DNA of 60,177 bases from the NCBI GenBank assembly GCA_017397105.1, contig JAFQKF010000024.1, forward strand, positions 1 to 60,177, written 5' to 3'. The notes under the pieces were generated by a model, which was not told where the DNA came from, did not search any database, and saw only the letters and a list, made by a program, of their open reading frames with translations. The position numbers were made by a program, and so were the translations under genes. Below, piece by piece: positions 1 through 7,819 of this stretch (positions within the stretch are counted from its first letter, which is position 1; every line of letters begins with the position of its first letter). Source of the DNA: Clostridia bacterium (GTDB taxonomy: Bacteria; Bacillota; Clostridia; Oscillospirales; Acutalibacteraceae).

Positions 1-489
1 CAGAAGAAAGAACATCCATATTCTCTGCATGCAGGCGAGCTGATAATTTTCGGGGTCATCATTCGGGTCATCGCTGACTGCTTTATCATACCACTCAACC
101 GCAATGTCCCTGCAATAATTCATCATATACATATGAATCCAACCGTATAGCCACTTATCTTCGGTTGACATCTCGCCATTTTTTATAAGCTTTTCGTATT
201 CGATACGGCAACGCATAAAGTCCTCAGGGTCACGCGATTTCTCATAAACAGAAGCCAAACGCTGTGCATAGTTATCGTATGCAACGGTGTTCTTTTTATA
301 GAAATCATCAACCGTCACTTCGTAGAGTCTTGCGAGTTCGGGTAAAGTCAGAACGTCGGGAAGAGTTGCTGAGCACTCCCAACGGGAAACGGTCTGAGAA
401 TTTACGTTCAGTTTTTCTGCAACCTGCTCTTGGGTCAAGCCTTTTGCAAGACGGAATTTCTTGAGATTGTCGCTGAATATATTGTTCAT
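1..489 (-). CDS. XRE-family HTH transcriptional regulator, C-terminus cut by window edge
   Basis: Read on the minus strand from an ATG at 487-489, preceded by AAAAGGTG about 5 bases upstream. The first 60 residues form a Cro/C1-type helix-turn-helix: it opens MNNIFSDNLKKFRLAKGLTQ and continues through QVAEKLNVNSQTVSRWE and LPELARLYEVTVDDFY. The next roughly 100 residues are helical and rich in Tyr, Trp and Asp, resembling the TPR-like tail of such regulators, and run off the window, so 163 codons are visible. Cytoplasmic DNA-binding repressor or activator; target unknown. The gene has its own promoter and lies divergent from the P-loop gene at 999. Confidence 0.9.
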   Translation of the reverse strand, partial: MNNIFSDNLKKFRLAKGLTQEQVAEKLNVNSQTVSRWECSATLPDVLTLPELARLYEVTVDDFYKKNTVAYDNYAQRLASVYEKSRDPEDFMRCRIEYEKLIKNGEMSTEDKWLYGWIHMYMMNYCRDIAVEWYDKAVSDDPNDDPENYQLACMQRIWMFFLL

Positions 490-529
490 CGTTTTCACCT
501 TTTCATTTTTTCTCGAAGCTTCTGATATG

Positions 530-558
530 ATTATATCATTCAACTTCAAATTTGATAA
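530..558 (-). promoter_or_regulatory. sigma-A promoter of the XRE regulator
   Basis: On the minus strand, -35 TTATCA (553-558), a 17-base spacer and -10 TATAAT (530-535), about 40 bases before the start codon. Confidence 0.6.
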
Positions 559-607
559 GGTCTTATTTTGTGAACAGACTCTTGATTTATGTATAGTCAA
601 ACGCAAA

Positions 608-641
608 AACTCCGCTTACCGATTGCTCGGTAAACGGAGTT
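608..641 (-). terminator. intrinsic terminator, minus strand
   Basis: Inverted repeat with AACTCCG arms and CTTACCG/CGGTAAA inner arms around a five-base loop. On the minus strand it is followed by TTTTTGCG. It lies just after the stop codon of the coding remnant at 646, which suggests that remnant was once a transcribed gene. Confidence 0.7.
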
Positions 642-645
642 CATT

Positions 646-853
646 TTAAATATAGAGGTTAACTTCAATATCTCGCCAGTTTCTTACACGCTTTGTCGGA
701 GATATGGAATAAGCATATTCCTGTGCATCCTCGAGTGTCAGAGTAAACTGAGCGAACTTGAAGAAGTTCTCCATTAGTCCTTTATAGCTGCCTGGGCTAC
801 AATTAGGCGTGCAATAATAAAATCTTAAAACTATCCTTAAGAGTACGACTCAT
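646..853 (-). pseudogene. possible remnant of a small gene, two overlapping frames
   Basis: A minus-strand frame with an ATG at 774 encodes 42 residues starting MENFFKFAQFTLTLEDAQEY and ending just before the terminator at 608-641. The frame stays open upstream to a TGA just past 849. A second frame starting at 853 gives MSRTLKDSFKILLLHA and stops at 803, overlapping the first. Together they look like the start and end of one protein joined by a frameshift, or the tail of a gene whose front is lost. There is no convincing ribosome site for either ATG. The family is not recognised. Confidence 0.3.
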
Positions 854-936
854 ACTGCTTGGATTTTTTTATTTATGAACGCAGGGTATAAATGAATGAA
901 GTTGTCTTACAGCAAACGGATTATAACCGCATCAGA

Positions 937-965
937 TTGTAAATTCTCATTAAGTGTGATATAAT
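937..965 (+). promoter_or_regulatory. sigma-A promoter of the P-loop kinase-like gene
   Basis: -35 TTGTAA (937-942), 17-base spacer, -10 TATAAT (960-965), 33 bases before the ATG at 999. Confidence 0.75.
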
Positions 966-998
966 TAACTCGACAAATTAGAATTTGTAGGTGAGATA

Positions 999-1514
999 AT
1001 GATTATTATAATCACGGGGGCATCGCATACGGGTAAAACTGCACTTGCTCAAAAATTGCTTGAAAAATATAAATACCCATATCTTTCGATAGACCATCTG
1101 AAAATGGGTTTAATTCGCAGCGGCAACACAGAACTTACCTCTACGGATGATAATGAATTAACCGAATATTTGTGGCCGATTGTTCGAGAAATGATAAAAA
1201 CTGCTATTGAGAATAATCAGAACTTAATTGTCGAAGGTTGCTATATTCCTTTCGATTGGCAAAAAGACTTTGAGCAGGAATATCTTGAACATATTAAATA
1301 CTATTGTTTGGTAATGAGTGAGGACTATATAAGAAATCATTTTGCTGACATAAAGAAATATGCAAACGTTATTGAAAATCGTTTGGATGACGAATGGTGT
1401 ACAATTGAGAGTGTTTTGATAGATAATGCGGAAGTCCTCGCTCTTGCGCAAAAGCATAATACAAACTTTATTCTCATTGATGACCAATATGAGATTAACA
1501 TTAATTTAGATTGA
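999..1514 (+). CDS. P-loop nucleotide kinase-like ATPase
   Basis: A 171-residue cytoplasmic protein opening with a Walker A motif GASHTGKT (residues 7-14) after a beta strand of isoleucines, followed by a short LID-like region. This is the pattern of small P-loop kinases such as adenylate, gluconate or 2-phosphoglycerate kinase-like AAA proteins. A possible Walker B-like strand is NLIVEGCYIPFDW around residues 75-87. No substrate-specificity motif is recognisable, so the phosphate acceptor is unknown; it could be a toxin- or antibiotic-modifying kinase as easily as a metabolic one. The ATG follows AGGTGAG. It is a single-gene unit with its own promoter and terminator. Confidence 0.85.
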   Translation: MIIIITGASHTGKTALAQKLLEKYKYPYLSIDHLKMGLIRSGNTELTSTDDNELTEYLWPIVREMIKTAIENNQNLIVEGCYIPFDWQKDFEQEYLEHIKYYCLVMSEDYIRNHFADIKKYANVIENRLDDEWCTIESVLIDNAEVLALAQKHNTNFILIDDQYEININLD

Positions 1515-1562
1515 TAAAATCCAATTTATAGAGATGTTTTTGATTTGAGCTATAAATGCAGG

Positions 1563-1593
1563 AAAAAGCAAGTCGAAAGACTTGCTTTTTTTG
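1563..1593 (+). terminator. intrinsic terminator after the P-loop gene
   Basis: Perfect 12-base arms AAAAAGCAAGTC / GACTTGCTTTTT closed by a GAAA tetraloop and followed by further T residues. Confidence 0.9.
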
Positions 1594-1693
1594 TTTGCCG
1601 TGTTTTATATTCACACAGCAGTTCTATACGAACCAAATAATCTGTCTGGCGGTCTTCTGCATATGCTCTTGCATCGCGTTCCAAGGATTTGAA

Positions 1694-1783
1694 TTAAAAA
1701 AGAAGACCGAAAAGTATAATCAGCGCAAGCGCGCGGAATGCCGGTAAATATAAGTTGTTTTCTTTGTTGACTGCAGTTTGCAT
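1694..1783 (-). CDS. small membrane-peptide frame, possibly a disrupted gene
   Basis: A minus-strand ATG at 1781-1783 preceded by AAAGGG nine bases upstream gives a 29-residue peptide with a charged start (MQTAVNKENN) and a hydrophobic end (ALALIILFGLLF) before TAA. The same frame stays open beyond the TAA for about 48 more codons, to TAG at 1550-1552, including KSLERDARAYAEDRQ, and reads through the terminator hairpin at 1563-1593. Either a real short transmembrane peptide or a pseudogene with one nonsense change; no family recognised. Confidence 0.3.
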   Translation of the reverse strand: MQTAVNKENNLYLPAFRALALIILFGLLF

Positions 1784-1861
1784 ATTTGCACACCCTTTTC
1801 TTTTGTTTGATACAATATAAAACACGGCATCTTTTCAAACAAGAAAAGTGGGGTAAAGTAA

Positions 1862-1898
1862 AACTGAACAGATCCGTTAAAAACGGTCCTGTTCAGTT
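1862..1898 (-). terminator. intrinsic terminator of the transhydrogenase operon
   Basis: Arms AACTGAACAG / CTGTTCAGTT with an inner CCGTT/AACGG stem, 14 bases beyond the stop codon of the last minus-strand gene; T-rich on the minus strand. Confidence 0.85.
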
Positions 1899-1911
1899 CT
1901 TTTAATACTGT

Positions 1912-3945
1912 TTATTTCAGGTTTAAAAGCTTCAATGCTCCTGTGGGGCAGGCGGTGACGCACTTGAGGCAATCCTTGCAAACGCTGATTGTTTCAGGCT
2001 TGTTGAATTCGGGGCGGATAACAGTGCCGAAGCCTCTGCCTACAAGACCTATGATGCCCTGCTTTGCATCCTCGCGGCAGATTCTTACACAGAGGTTGCA
2101 GAGTATGCATTTGCCCTGGTCACGCTCGATTATTTCAAGCTTGCGCTCAGTGAAGCATTCATGCTTTTCGCCTGCGAGCTTGCAGGTATCGATGCGGTAA
2201 CGGTCAGCGTATCTTATAAGCTTGCAATCCGCATAATCGTGGCATCCGCATTCAAGGCAGCGAGCGGCTTCTTTACGCGCGGCACACTCTTCAAAGCCGA
2301 GGTTGATTTCCTTGAAATCGTGCTTTCTTTCTTCTGCAGGACGTACAGGCATTTTGATTCTCTCTGCTTTTTCAAATTGCTCAAAGAAGGTTTCGTCAGG
2401 CTCACGCTTTGAAAGCACGGGAGCTGTGTAGGGAGTATCAAGACCGTAGAGATAACCGTCAATAACGTTTGCGGCTTTGTTTGCTTCGCCGATAGCATCA
2501 ATAGCGATTGAAGCACCCTTGTTGGTTGCATCGCCTACTGCGAAAACTCCCTCGAGGGAAGTGGTGAAATATCTTTCGTCGCTCGAGATGATGCCCCAGG
2601 GATTGAGCTCAAGCTCTTCGAAGCCTGCAACGTTTACTTTCTGACCGATAGCGCAGATAACGCTGTCAAGTGCGATTGTTTCAAACTTGCCTTCAACGGG
2701 TACGGGGGAGCGTCTGCCGCTTGCATCGGACTCGCCGAGCTCCATAATCTGAAGCTTTACGGCGTTGACTTTACCGTTTTCGCCAAGGATTTCGGCGGGA
2801 TTTGTGAGGAATTTGAAGTTTACGCCTTCCTCCATAGCTTCGCTGATTTCAATTTTTTCCGCAGGCATTTCATCCCTTGTTCTGCGGTAGATTACGTATA
2901 CGTTTTCAGCGCCCAGACGTACTGCTGTACGGCAGGCATCCATTGCGGTGTTGCCGCCGCCGACAACCGCTACGTTTTTGCCGATATCAACCTTTTCGCC
3001 GAGAGCTACGCGGCGCAGGAAATCAATGCCGCCCATAACGCCTTCAAGATCTTCGCCCTTGCAGCGAAGGCCTGTATTTTTCCATGCACCTATGGCAACA
3101 AGTACGGCGCCGTTTTGTTTACGCAGTTCGTCGAGAGTGATATCCTTGCCTATTTTAACGTTGTTTACAAGCTTTACGCCAACGGATTCAATTTCTGCAA
3201 TTTCTGCATCAAGAACCTTTTTTGGTAAACGGTATTCGGGGATACCGTAGCGGAGCATACCGCCCATTTTGGGCATTGCATCGTAAACCGTTACGCCATG
3301 ACCCTTGAGTGCAAGGTAATATGCTGCGGTAAGGCCTGCAGGTCCGCCGCCAACAACAGCAACGCTTTTACCGCTTGCGGGAGCGGCTTCGGGGACGTAG
3401 GGATTATCAGCAAGAACTCTGTCGGCTGCAAAGTATTTAAGGAAAGCAATGGAAATCGGCTCTTCAACCTTTGTTCTTCTGCAGGCGGTTTCGCAAGGAT
3501 GGGGGCATACTCTGCCGATTGATGCAGGCAGAGGAAGCTTATCCTTGATGATTTTAACGGCTTCTCTGTCGTTACCCATAGCTATCTGCTTTACGTAACC
3601 CTGGCAGTCTGTGCCTGCAGGGCAGTTGAGAGTGCAGGGACCTCTGCAATCACCCTCGTGGTCGCTCATAAGCAGTTCAAGAGCTACGGCACGTACCTTT
3701 TTAACTCTTTCAGAGTCGGTATAAAGCTCCATACCGTCAGCCGCAACGGTAGAGCAGGCACGCATAAGCTTGGGCATATTTTTGCCCTCAACAAGGCAGA
3801 TGCCGCACGCTCCGTAGAGCTTAACGTTTTCGTGGTGGCAAAGGGTTGGGATTTCAATACCGTTTTCTTTTGCTATTTCAAGAATTGTCTTACCCTTGTC
3901 GGCAATACATTCTGTTGAATTTATTGTAATTTTAATCTTTTCCAT
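1912..3945 (-). CDS. GltD-type FAD/NAD(P)H oxidoreductase with ferredoxin domains (StnA-like subunit)
   Basis: A 677-residue iron-sulfur flavoprotein. Residues 1-80 are a plant-type [2Fe-2S] domain with Cys 36, 47, 50 and 64. Residues 95-160 carry the Cys-rich GltD linker (Cys 100, 104, 108, 147, 151, 155). An FAD-binding motif VAVVGGGPAG (195-204) and an NAD(P)H motif VAVVGGGNTAMDA near 325 follow, as in glutamate synthase small subunit and NfnB. The C-terminus has two [4Fe-4S] motifs, CILCNLCVRIC and CKDCLKCVTACP. There is no hydrogenase H-cluster motif. Following NuoE- and NuoF-like genes, this matches the Sporomusa-type Nfn transhydrogenase (StnABC), which couples NADH, NADPH and ferredoxin. 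The assignment rests on domain order; a formate dehydrogenase or hydrogenase partner elsewhere in the genome is an alternative. Confidence 0.8.
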   Translation of the reverse strand: MEKIKITINSTECIADKGKTILEIAKENGIEIPTLCHHENVKLYGACGICLVEGKNMPKLMRACSTVAADGMELYTDSERVKKVRAVALELLMSDHEGDCRGPCTLNCPAGTDCQGYVKQIAMGNDREAVKIIKDKLPLPASIGRVCPHPCETACRRTKVEEPISIAFLKYFAADRVLADNPYVPEAAPASGKSVAVVGGGPAGLTAAYYLALKGHGVTVYDAMPKMGGMLRYGIPEYRLPKKVLDAEIAEIESVGVKLVNNVKIGKDITLDELRKQNGAVLVAIGAWKNTGLRCKGEDLEGVMGGIDFLRRVALGEKVDIGKNVAVVGGGNTAMDACRTAVRLGAENVYVIYRRTRDEMPAEKIEISEAMEEGVNFKFLTNPAEILGENGKVNAVKLQIMELGESDASGRRSPVPVEGKFETIALDSVICAIGQKVNVAGFEELELNPWGIISSDERYFTTSLEGVFAVGDATNKGASIAIDAIGEANKAANVIDGYLYGLDTPYTAPVLSKREPDETFFEQFEKAERIKMPVRPAEERKHDFKEINLGFEECAARKEAARCLECGCHDYADCKLIRYADRYRIDTCKLAGEKHECFTERKLEIIERDQGKCILCNLCVRICREDAKQGIIGLVGRGFGTVIRPEFNKPETISVCKDCLKCVTACPTGALKLLNLK

Positions 3946-3949
3946 ACAC

Positions 3950-5686
3950 TCACCTCTTAATTACGGCATCAAAACGGCAAACTGCTGCGCACTGACCGCA
4001 CTTTATGCACTTTTCACTGTCAATAACGTGGGGAGTTTTTACACTGCCGCTTATAGCGTTTACGGGGCATTTCTTAGCGCAGAGAGTACAGCCGCGGCAC
4101 TTGTCAGCATCAATGGAATACGTAACAAGATCCGCACATTCGCCTGTGGGGCATCTCTTCTCATTTATATGCGCTTCGTATTCGTCACGGAAATATCTTA
4201 TAGTTGAAAGAACGGGGTTGGGCGCAGTCTGACCGAGGCCGCAAAGAGCGCCGTCCTTAACGGCTTCGCACAGCTCGGTGAGCAGGTCGATGTCGCCCTG
4301 AAGACCGTTACCCTTTGTGATTCTGTCAAGAATCTCAAGCAGACGCTTTGTGCCTATTCTGCAATGAACGCACTTGCCGCAGGATTCTTTTGCGGTAAAG
4401 TCAAGGAAGAACTTTGCCATTCCTACCATGCAGGTGGTGTCATCCATAACAACCATACCGCCCGAGCCCATGATTGCGCCCGTTGCAGCAAGTTCTTTAT
4501 AATCAATAAGAGTGTCAAATTTATCTGACGGAATACATCCGCCGGAGGGTCCGCCGAGCTGAACGGCTTTGCACTCTCTACCGCCGCGGATACCGCCGCC
4601 GATATCGTAGATGATATCTTTAATAGTCATACCCATAGGTACTTCAACAAGACCGCCTCTGCGGATTTTACCCGTGAGGGCAAATACTTTCGTACCCTTG
4701 CTGTTCTCCGTGCCCATAGCTGCAAAGGCTTTACCGCCGTTGTTGATAATCCACGCAACGTTTGCAAAGGTTTCAACGTTGTTGATGTTGGAGGGCTCGT
4801 CGTTGTAACCTCTCTGGGCAGGGAAGGGGGGCTTGAGACGGGGCATACCTCTTTTGCCCTCAAGGGATTCTATAAGAGCGGTTTCTTCGCCGCATACAAA
4901 TGCGCCTGCACCTGCCTTGATTCTCATCTTGCAGGAGAAATCGCTGCCGAGGATGTTTTTGCCGAGATATCCTGCTTTTTCCGCCTGAGCAATAGCTTCC
5001 TGCAGGCGTACGATTGCAAGAGGATATTCAGCTCTTACGTATACTACCGCTTCGCTTGCGCCTATGGAATAAGCGCCTATAAGCATACCTTCAATAAGAT
5101 TGTGGGGGTCACTTTCAATAACGGCTCTGTCCATGAAAGCGCCGGGGTCGCCTTCGTCAGCGTTGCAGATAAGGTACTTTGTGTCCGAAACAGACTGACG
5201 AGCCGCATTCCATTTGAACCACGTGGGGAAGCCGGCGCCGCCTCTTCCTGCAAGGCCTGAAATCTTGATTTCTTCAATAACCTCTTCGGGGGTCATACCA
5301 AGAACTTTTCTCAGAGCAATGTAGCCGCCGTTTGCGGTGTAAGCGTTTATATCGGTGGGGTCGATAACTCCGCAGTTACGAAGAGCGATTCTTGTCTGCT
5401 TTGAAAGGAAAGCTGCATCTTCATCGGAGATTGTTATGCTGTCAAGCAAAGATAAATCTCCCGTTTTTTCAGCCTCAGCGATAGTTGCGGCATCATCGGG
5501 CTTTACCTTTACAAGGCGGCGCATAAGCTCGCCGCCGTCGGAATAAATATCAACTATCGGCTCAAGGAAGCACATACCGACACAGCCTGTAATCTGAGGG
5601 GTAATACCTGCAGCTTCAAGGGATTCGTATACTTTATGAGCGCCTGCGGCAATACCGCAGCTGCCTTCGCCAACTATTATTCTCAT
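3950..5686 (-). CDS. NuoF/HydB-like NADH-binding flavoprotein subunit (StnB-like)
   Basis: A 578-residue homologue of the 51-kDa subunit of complex I and of HydB of bifurcating hydrogenases. Order: an N-terminal thioredoxin-like segment with only Cys 10, 35 and 39; the NADH/FMN domain with GLAGRGGAGFPTWFKW near 145-160; an SLBB region; the [4Fe-4S] motif ESCGKCVHCRIGTKR near 440; and a C-terminal two-cluster ferredoxin (CRGCTLCAKKCP and CIKCGQCAAVC). It should bind FMN and oxidise or reduce NAD(H), and in the Bfu family of enzymes this subunit is the site of electron bifurcation. It overlaps the upstream NuoE-like gene by four bases (ATGA) and lies four bases before the next gene. The missing fourth Cys in the N-terminal domain suggests that cluster may be absent. 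Confidence 0.9.
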   Translation of the reverse strand: MRIIVGEGSCGIAAGAHKVYESLEAAGITPQITGCVGMCFLEPIVDIYSDGGELMRRLVKVKPDDAATIAEAEKTGDLSLLDSITISDEDAAFLSKQTRIALRNCGVIDPTDINAYTANGGYIALRKVLGMTPEEVIEEIKISGLAGRGGAGFPTWFKWNAARQSVSDTKYLICNADEGDPGAFMDRAVIESDPHNLIEGMLIGAYSIGASEAVVYVRAEYPLAIVRLQEAIAQAEKAGYLGKNILGSDFSCKMRIKAGAGAFVCGEETALIESLEGKRGMPRLKPPFPAQRGYNDEPSNINNVETFANVAWIINNGGKAFAAMGTENSKGTKVFALTGKIRRGGLVEVPMGMTIKDIIYDIGGGIRGGRECKAVQLGGPSGGCIPSDKFDTLIDYKELAATGAIMGSGGMVVMDDTTCMVGMAKFFLDFTAKESCGKCVHCRIGTKRLLEILDRITKGNGLQGDIDLLTELCEAVKDGALCGLGQTAPNPVLSTIRYFRDEYEAHINEKRCPTGECADLVTYSIDADKCRGCTLCAKKCPVNAISGSVKTPHVIDSEKCIKCGQCAAVCRFDAVIKR

Positions 5687-6177
5687 GCGTTGCTCTCCTT
5701 TCTGAGGTTTTCAAGCACGCCTATTGCTGAATCGGGAGTGAGGCTGCCGTATGTTTCGCCGTTTATCATCATTACGGGGGAAAGGCTGCAGCAACCGAGG
5801 CAGGCAACGTTTTTGAGCGTGAAAAGACCGTCGCTGGTGGTTTCGCCGTCTTTGATTCCGAGATGTTCGCAGATTGCGGTTTCGATTCTTTCTGAGCCGT
5901 TTACGTGGCAAGCCGTACCCTGGCAAAGCATAATAAGATACTTGCCTACGGGCTTTAACCTGAACTGTGTGTAAAAGGTGGCAACGCCGATAACCTCTGC
6001 CGGTGTTGTGCCTATGGCTTCAGCAATGTGATACATTACGTCCGTGGGCAGATAACCGTAAATATCCTGCGCTTTCTGAAGGATGGTGATAAGGCTTCCT
6101 TTAACGCCGGCATATTCCTTCAGAACGCCGTCAAGTGCTGAAAGGTCGCTGTTTTCGTTACATTTGCAGTGACACAT
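5683..6177 (-). CDS. NuoE/HydC-like thioredoxin-fold [2Fe-2S] subunit (StnC-like)
   Basis: A 164-residue homologue of the 24-kDa subunit of complex I. The C-terminal thioredoxin-like domain carries the four ligands in CQGTACHVNG and ACLGCCSLSP. The N-terminal helical domain contains ILQKAQDIYGYLPTDVM, typical of the family. The start is taken as the ATG at 6175-6177 (MCHCKCNEN), which has AGGAG eight bases upstream; an in-frame GTG nine bases earlier sits inside that ribosome site. First gene of a three-gene operon; the short Cys/His N-terminus (CHCKC) is unusual. Confidence 0.9.
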   Translation of the reverse strand: MCHCKCNENSDLSALDGVLKEYAGVKGSLITILQKAQDIYGYLPTDVMYHIAEAIGTTPAEVIGVATFYTQFRLKPVGKYLIMLCQGTACHVNGSERIETAICEHLGIKDGETTSDGLFTLKNVACLGCCSLSPVMMINGETYGSLTPDSAIGVLENLRKESNA

Positions 6178-6209
6178 AAAGAACACTCCTTTTTATTTCT
6201 TCACCGATT

Positions 6210-6238
6210 ATTCTATAATATATTACATAAGATGTCAA
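6210..6238 (-). promoter_or_regulatory. sigma-A promoter of the transhydrogenase operon
   Basis: Minus strand: -35 TTGACA (6233-6238), 17-base spacer, -10 TAGAAT (6210-6215), 33 bases before the NuoE-like start. Confidence 0.85.
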
Positions 6239-6286
6239 ACTTAAAATTTAAGTTAAAAAGATCTGCAAATGTTTACAAATATGTAA

Positions 6287-6315
6287 TTGACAGTATTTTT
6301 TTAAAATGCTATCAT
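6287..6315 (+). promoter_or_regulatory. sigma-A promoter of the first secreted paralogue
   Basis: TTGACA (6287-6292), 17-base spacer, TATCAT (6310-6315), 48 bases before the ATG. Divergent from the transhydrogenase promoter, leaving about 48 bases between the two -35 elements for shared regulation. Confidence 0.85.
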
Positions 6316-6362
6316 AAATTTGGTGAAAACCTCAGATTTTTCCGCTTAAGGAGGTATTTTTT

Positions 6363-7625
6363 ATGAAGAGAACATTCAAATCATTTTTCTGTGTACTGCT
6401 CAGCGTAATAATGGCATTTTCCGTTCTTTCTGTTTTTGCGGCGGCGCAGGGTGAAAACTTTGTGTGGCGTGATGCGGAATATTATTATGCAGGCGAAGCA
6501 AAGCTTGGGGACAACAGCTTTACGGTAAGCGAGGATAGTCTCTGCTTTGATTTTAATGTTGAAAACAGCGGATATTACTACGTAACCATGGATTATTACC
6601 AGGGAACTTACAGTGCCGGTGAAGTCTCTGTTCCCCTTACTTATAATGAATACACTTATGAAGAGAAACCTTGTTATTATTCCTATGATGTGTTAGAGGA
6701 CAATGACCTTGAAAAGTATATTTTCAATCTTGAAGCAGGTGCAGAAAAGTTTATGTTCAATCTGTTTCCTGAAGGTATGGAGATTGAAGAAAACTCACCC
6801 CTCAAATTCAATATCAAATATCTGGGCAGAGAGGTTACGGATATTGTCTTGAAAAACGGTACTGACAAGGATATCATACTCGGTTACGATTTGTATGATT
6901 GCTGGTACGAGGACTACTGTTATGATGATTATATGTACTGTTACAAGCTCAGGTGTGATTTTGATTTAGTTTTTGATAATCAGGAAAAGCTTGAGTTTGC
7001 AGAATCTGAGCTTACTCTCGGAACGGACTACGAAGTAGGTTACGGTGAAAACGAAGTCAATAATATCTTTTTTGAATATGACAATAAACTGACAATAACG
7101 GTAAATTCTGTTTTGGATTATATCGAGAGTGCTGAGGTTACTGGGCTTGATAATTGCTATTGCAAAGAGTTTTATGATGGCAGTTATACCGGAGAATACG
7201 GCACAACGGACGAAACTGCAATAACTGTTACTTATAAAGATGGCAGCAAGAAAAAATTTGACGGAGATACAGTTACACTTGTTGAAGGCGGTAAGGAATA
7301 CTATTGGGGTCTTGCCTTCCACTATGAAGACGACGAAGCGTGTATGGACATTCTGGTAGCAGATGAACTTGTGGGTACTGCACCTTGTGAATTGATTTAT
7401 GCAAGCTATGATGAAAACTTATCTCACCTTATGTACAGAATTAATGACAGAGTTTTCTGGATTAAATCGATGGTGAGAGAGCGATTTGCAGAGATTGCCT
7501 ATGCAGAGAATGCCTGGGATTATTTTACGGCTGTGCGTGATGCGTTTATTTATGCAGGCGACAGTGTGGTGTATATCTTCAGAGGAGTAATAGAAGAAAT
7601 AAGATATTTCAGAGCAGCGGTTTGA
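6363..7625 (+). CDS. secreted protein of unknown function (tandem paralogue 1)
   Basis: A 420-residue exported protein. The signal peptide is Lys/Arg-led and hydrophobic (residues 1 to about 28, ending VFAAAQG). The mature part is acidic, very rich in Tyr, Asp and Glu and predicted mostly beta, with a C-terminal segment starting NAWDYFTAVRDAFIYAGD that could lie on a membrane. No catalytic motif or known domain is seen. It shares with the next gene a KLGDNS/RLGDNS motif after the signal peptide, VTDI..L.NGT-(D/E)K midway and the WDY(F/Y)T..RDA end, so they arose by duplication. The start is an ATG eight bases after AAGGAGG. Each copy has its own promoter and terminator. Confidence 0.85.
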   Translation: MKRTFKSFFCVLLSVIMAFSVLSVFAAAQGENFVWRDAEYYYAGEAKLGDNSFTVSEDSLCFDFNVENSGYYYVTMDYYQGTYSAGEVSVPLTYNEYTYEEKPCYYSYDVLEDNDLEKYIFNLEAGAEKFMFNLFPEGMEIEENSPLKFNIKYLGREVTDIVLKNGTDKDIILGYDLYDCWYEDYCYDDYMYCYKLRCDFDLVFDNQEKLEFAESELTLGTDYEVGYGENEVNNIFFEYDNKLTITVNSVLDYIESAEVTGLDNCYCKEFYDGSYTGEYGTTDETAITVTYKDGSKKKFDGDTVTLVEGGKEYYWGLAFHYEDDEACMDILVADELVGTAPCELIYASYDENLSHLMYRINDRVFWIKSMVRERFAEIAYAENAWDYFTAVRDAFIYAGDSVVYIFRGVIEEIRYFRAAV

Positions 7626-7646
7626 TTTGAATCAGATTAAGCAAAG

Positions 7647-7680
7647 CCACGGCACCGGATTCCCGATGCCGTGGTTTTTA
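7647..7680 (+). terminator. intrinsic terminator after paralogue 1
   Basis: CCACGGCA / TGCCGTGG arms followed by TTTTTA. Its core closely matches the terminator after paralogue 2 (9067-9100). Confidence 0.9.
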
Positions 7681-7753
7681 TACCATAATGGTTTTTCAAT
7701 AAATCGTTATAGAGTGCAGGGGAAACGTTAACAAGTTCGTAACAAAACGTTAA

Positions 7754-7782
7754 TTGACAATTTTTTTCTTATAATATAGAAT
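7754..7782 (+). promoter_or_regulatory. sigma-A promoter of the second secreted paralogue
   Basis: TTGACA (7754-7759), 17-base spacer, TAGAAT (7777-7782). A second candidate -10, TATAAT at 7770-7775, is too close to this -35. Confidence 0.75.
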
Positions 7783-7819
7783 GAGTTTAAATCAATTTAA
7801 AGCTTAAGGAGGATTTGTT

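Larger units (their letters stand above)
490..998. other. 509-base stretch without an intact gene
   Basis: Between the two divergent genes lie the regulator's promoter, a hairpin at 608-641, a short minus-strand coding remnant at 646-853 and the promoter of the 999 gene at 937-965. I see no RNA gene or repeat here. Confidence 0.6.
1515..1911. other. 397-base stretch with terminators and a disrupted small reading frame
   Basis: Holds the terminator of the preceding gene (1563-1593), a minus-strand frame from 1783 to 1550 broken once by TAA at 1694-1696, and the terminator of the minus-strand transhydrogenase operon (1862-1898). No RNA gene recognised. Confidence 0.6.

Noticed and set aside
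1611-1838. 75-codon minus-strand frame rich in Cys and Arg
   Set aside because: No ribosome site, composition unlike protein, and another frame of the same region looks more coding.
1912-3945. HydA-type [FeFe] hydrogenase catalytic subunit for the gene beside NuoE/NuoF homologues
   Set aside because: No H-cluster motifs are present; the centre of the protein is a GltD-type FAD/NAD(P)H module.
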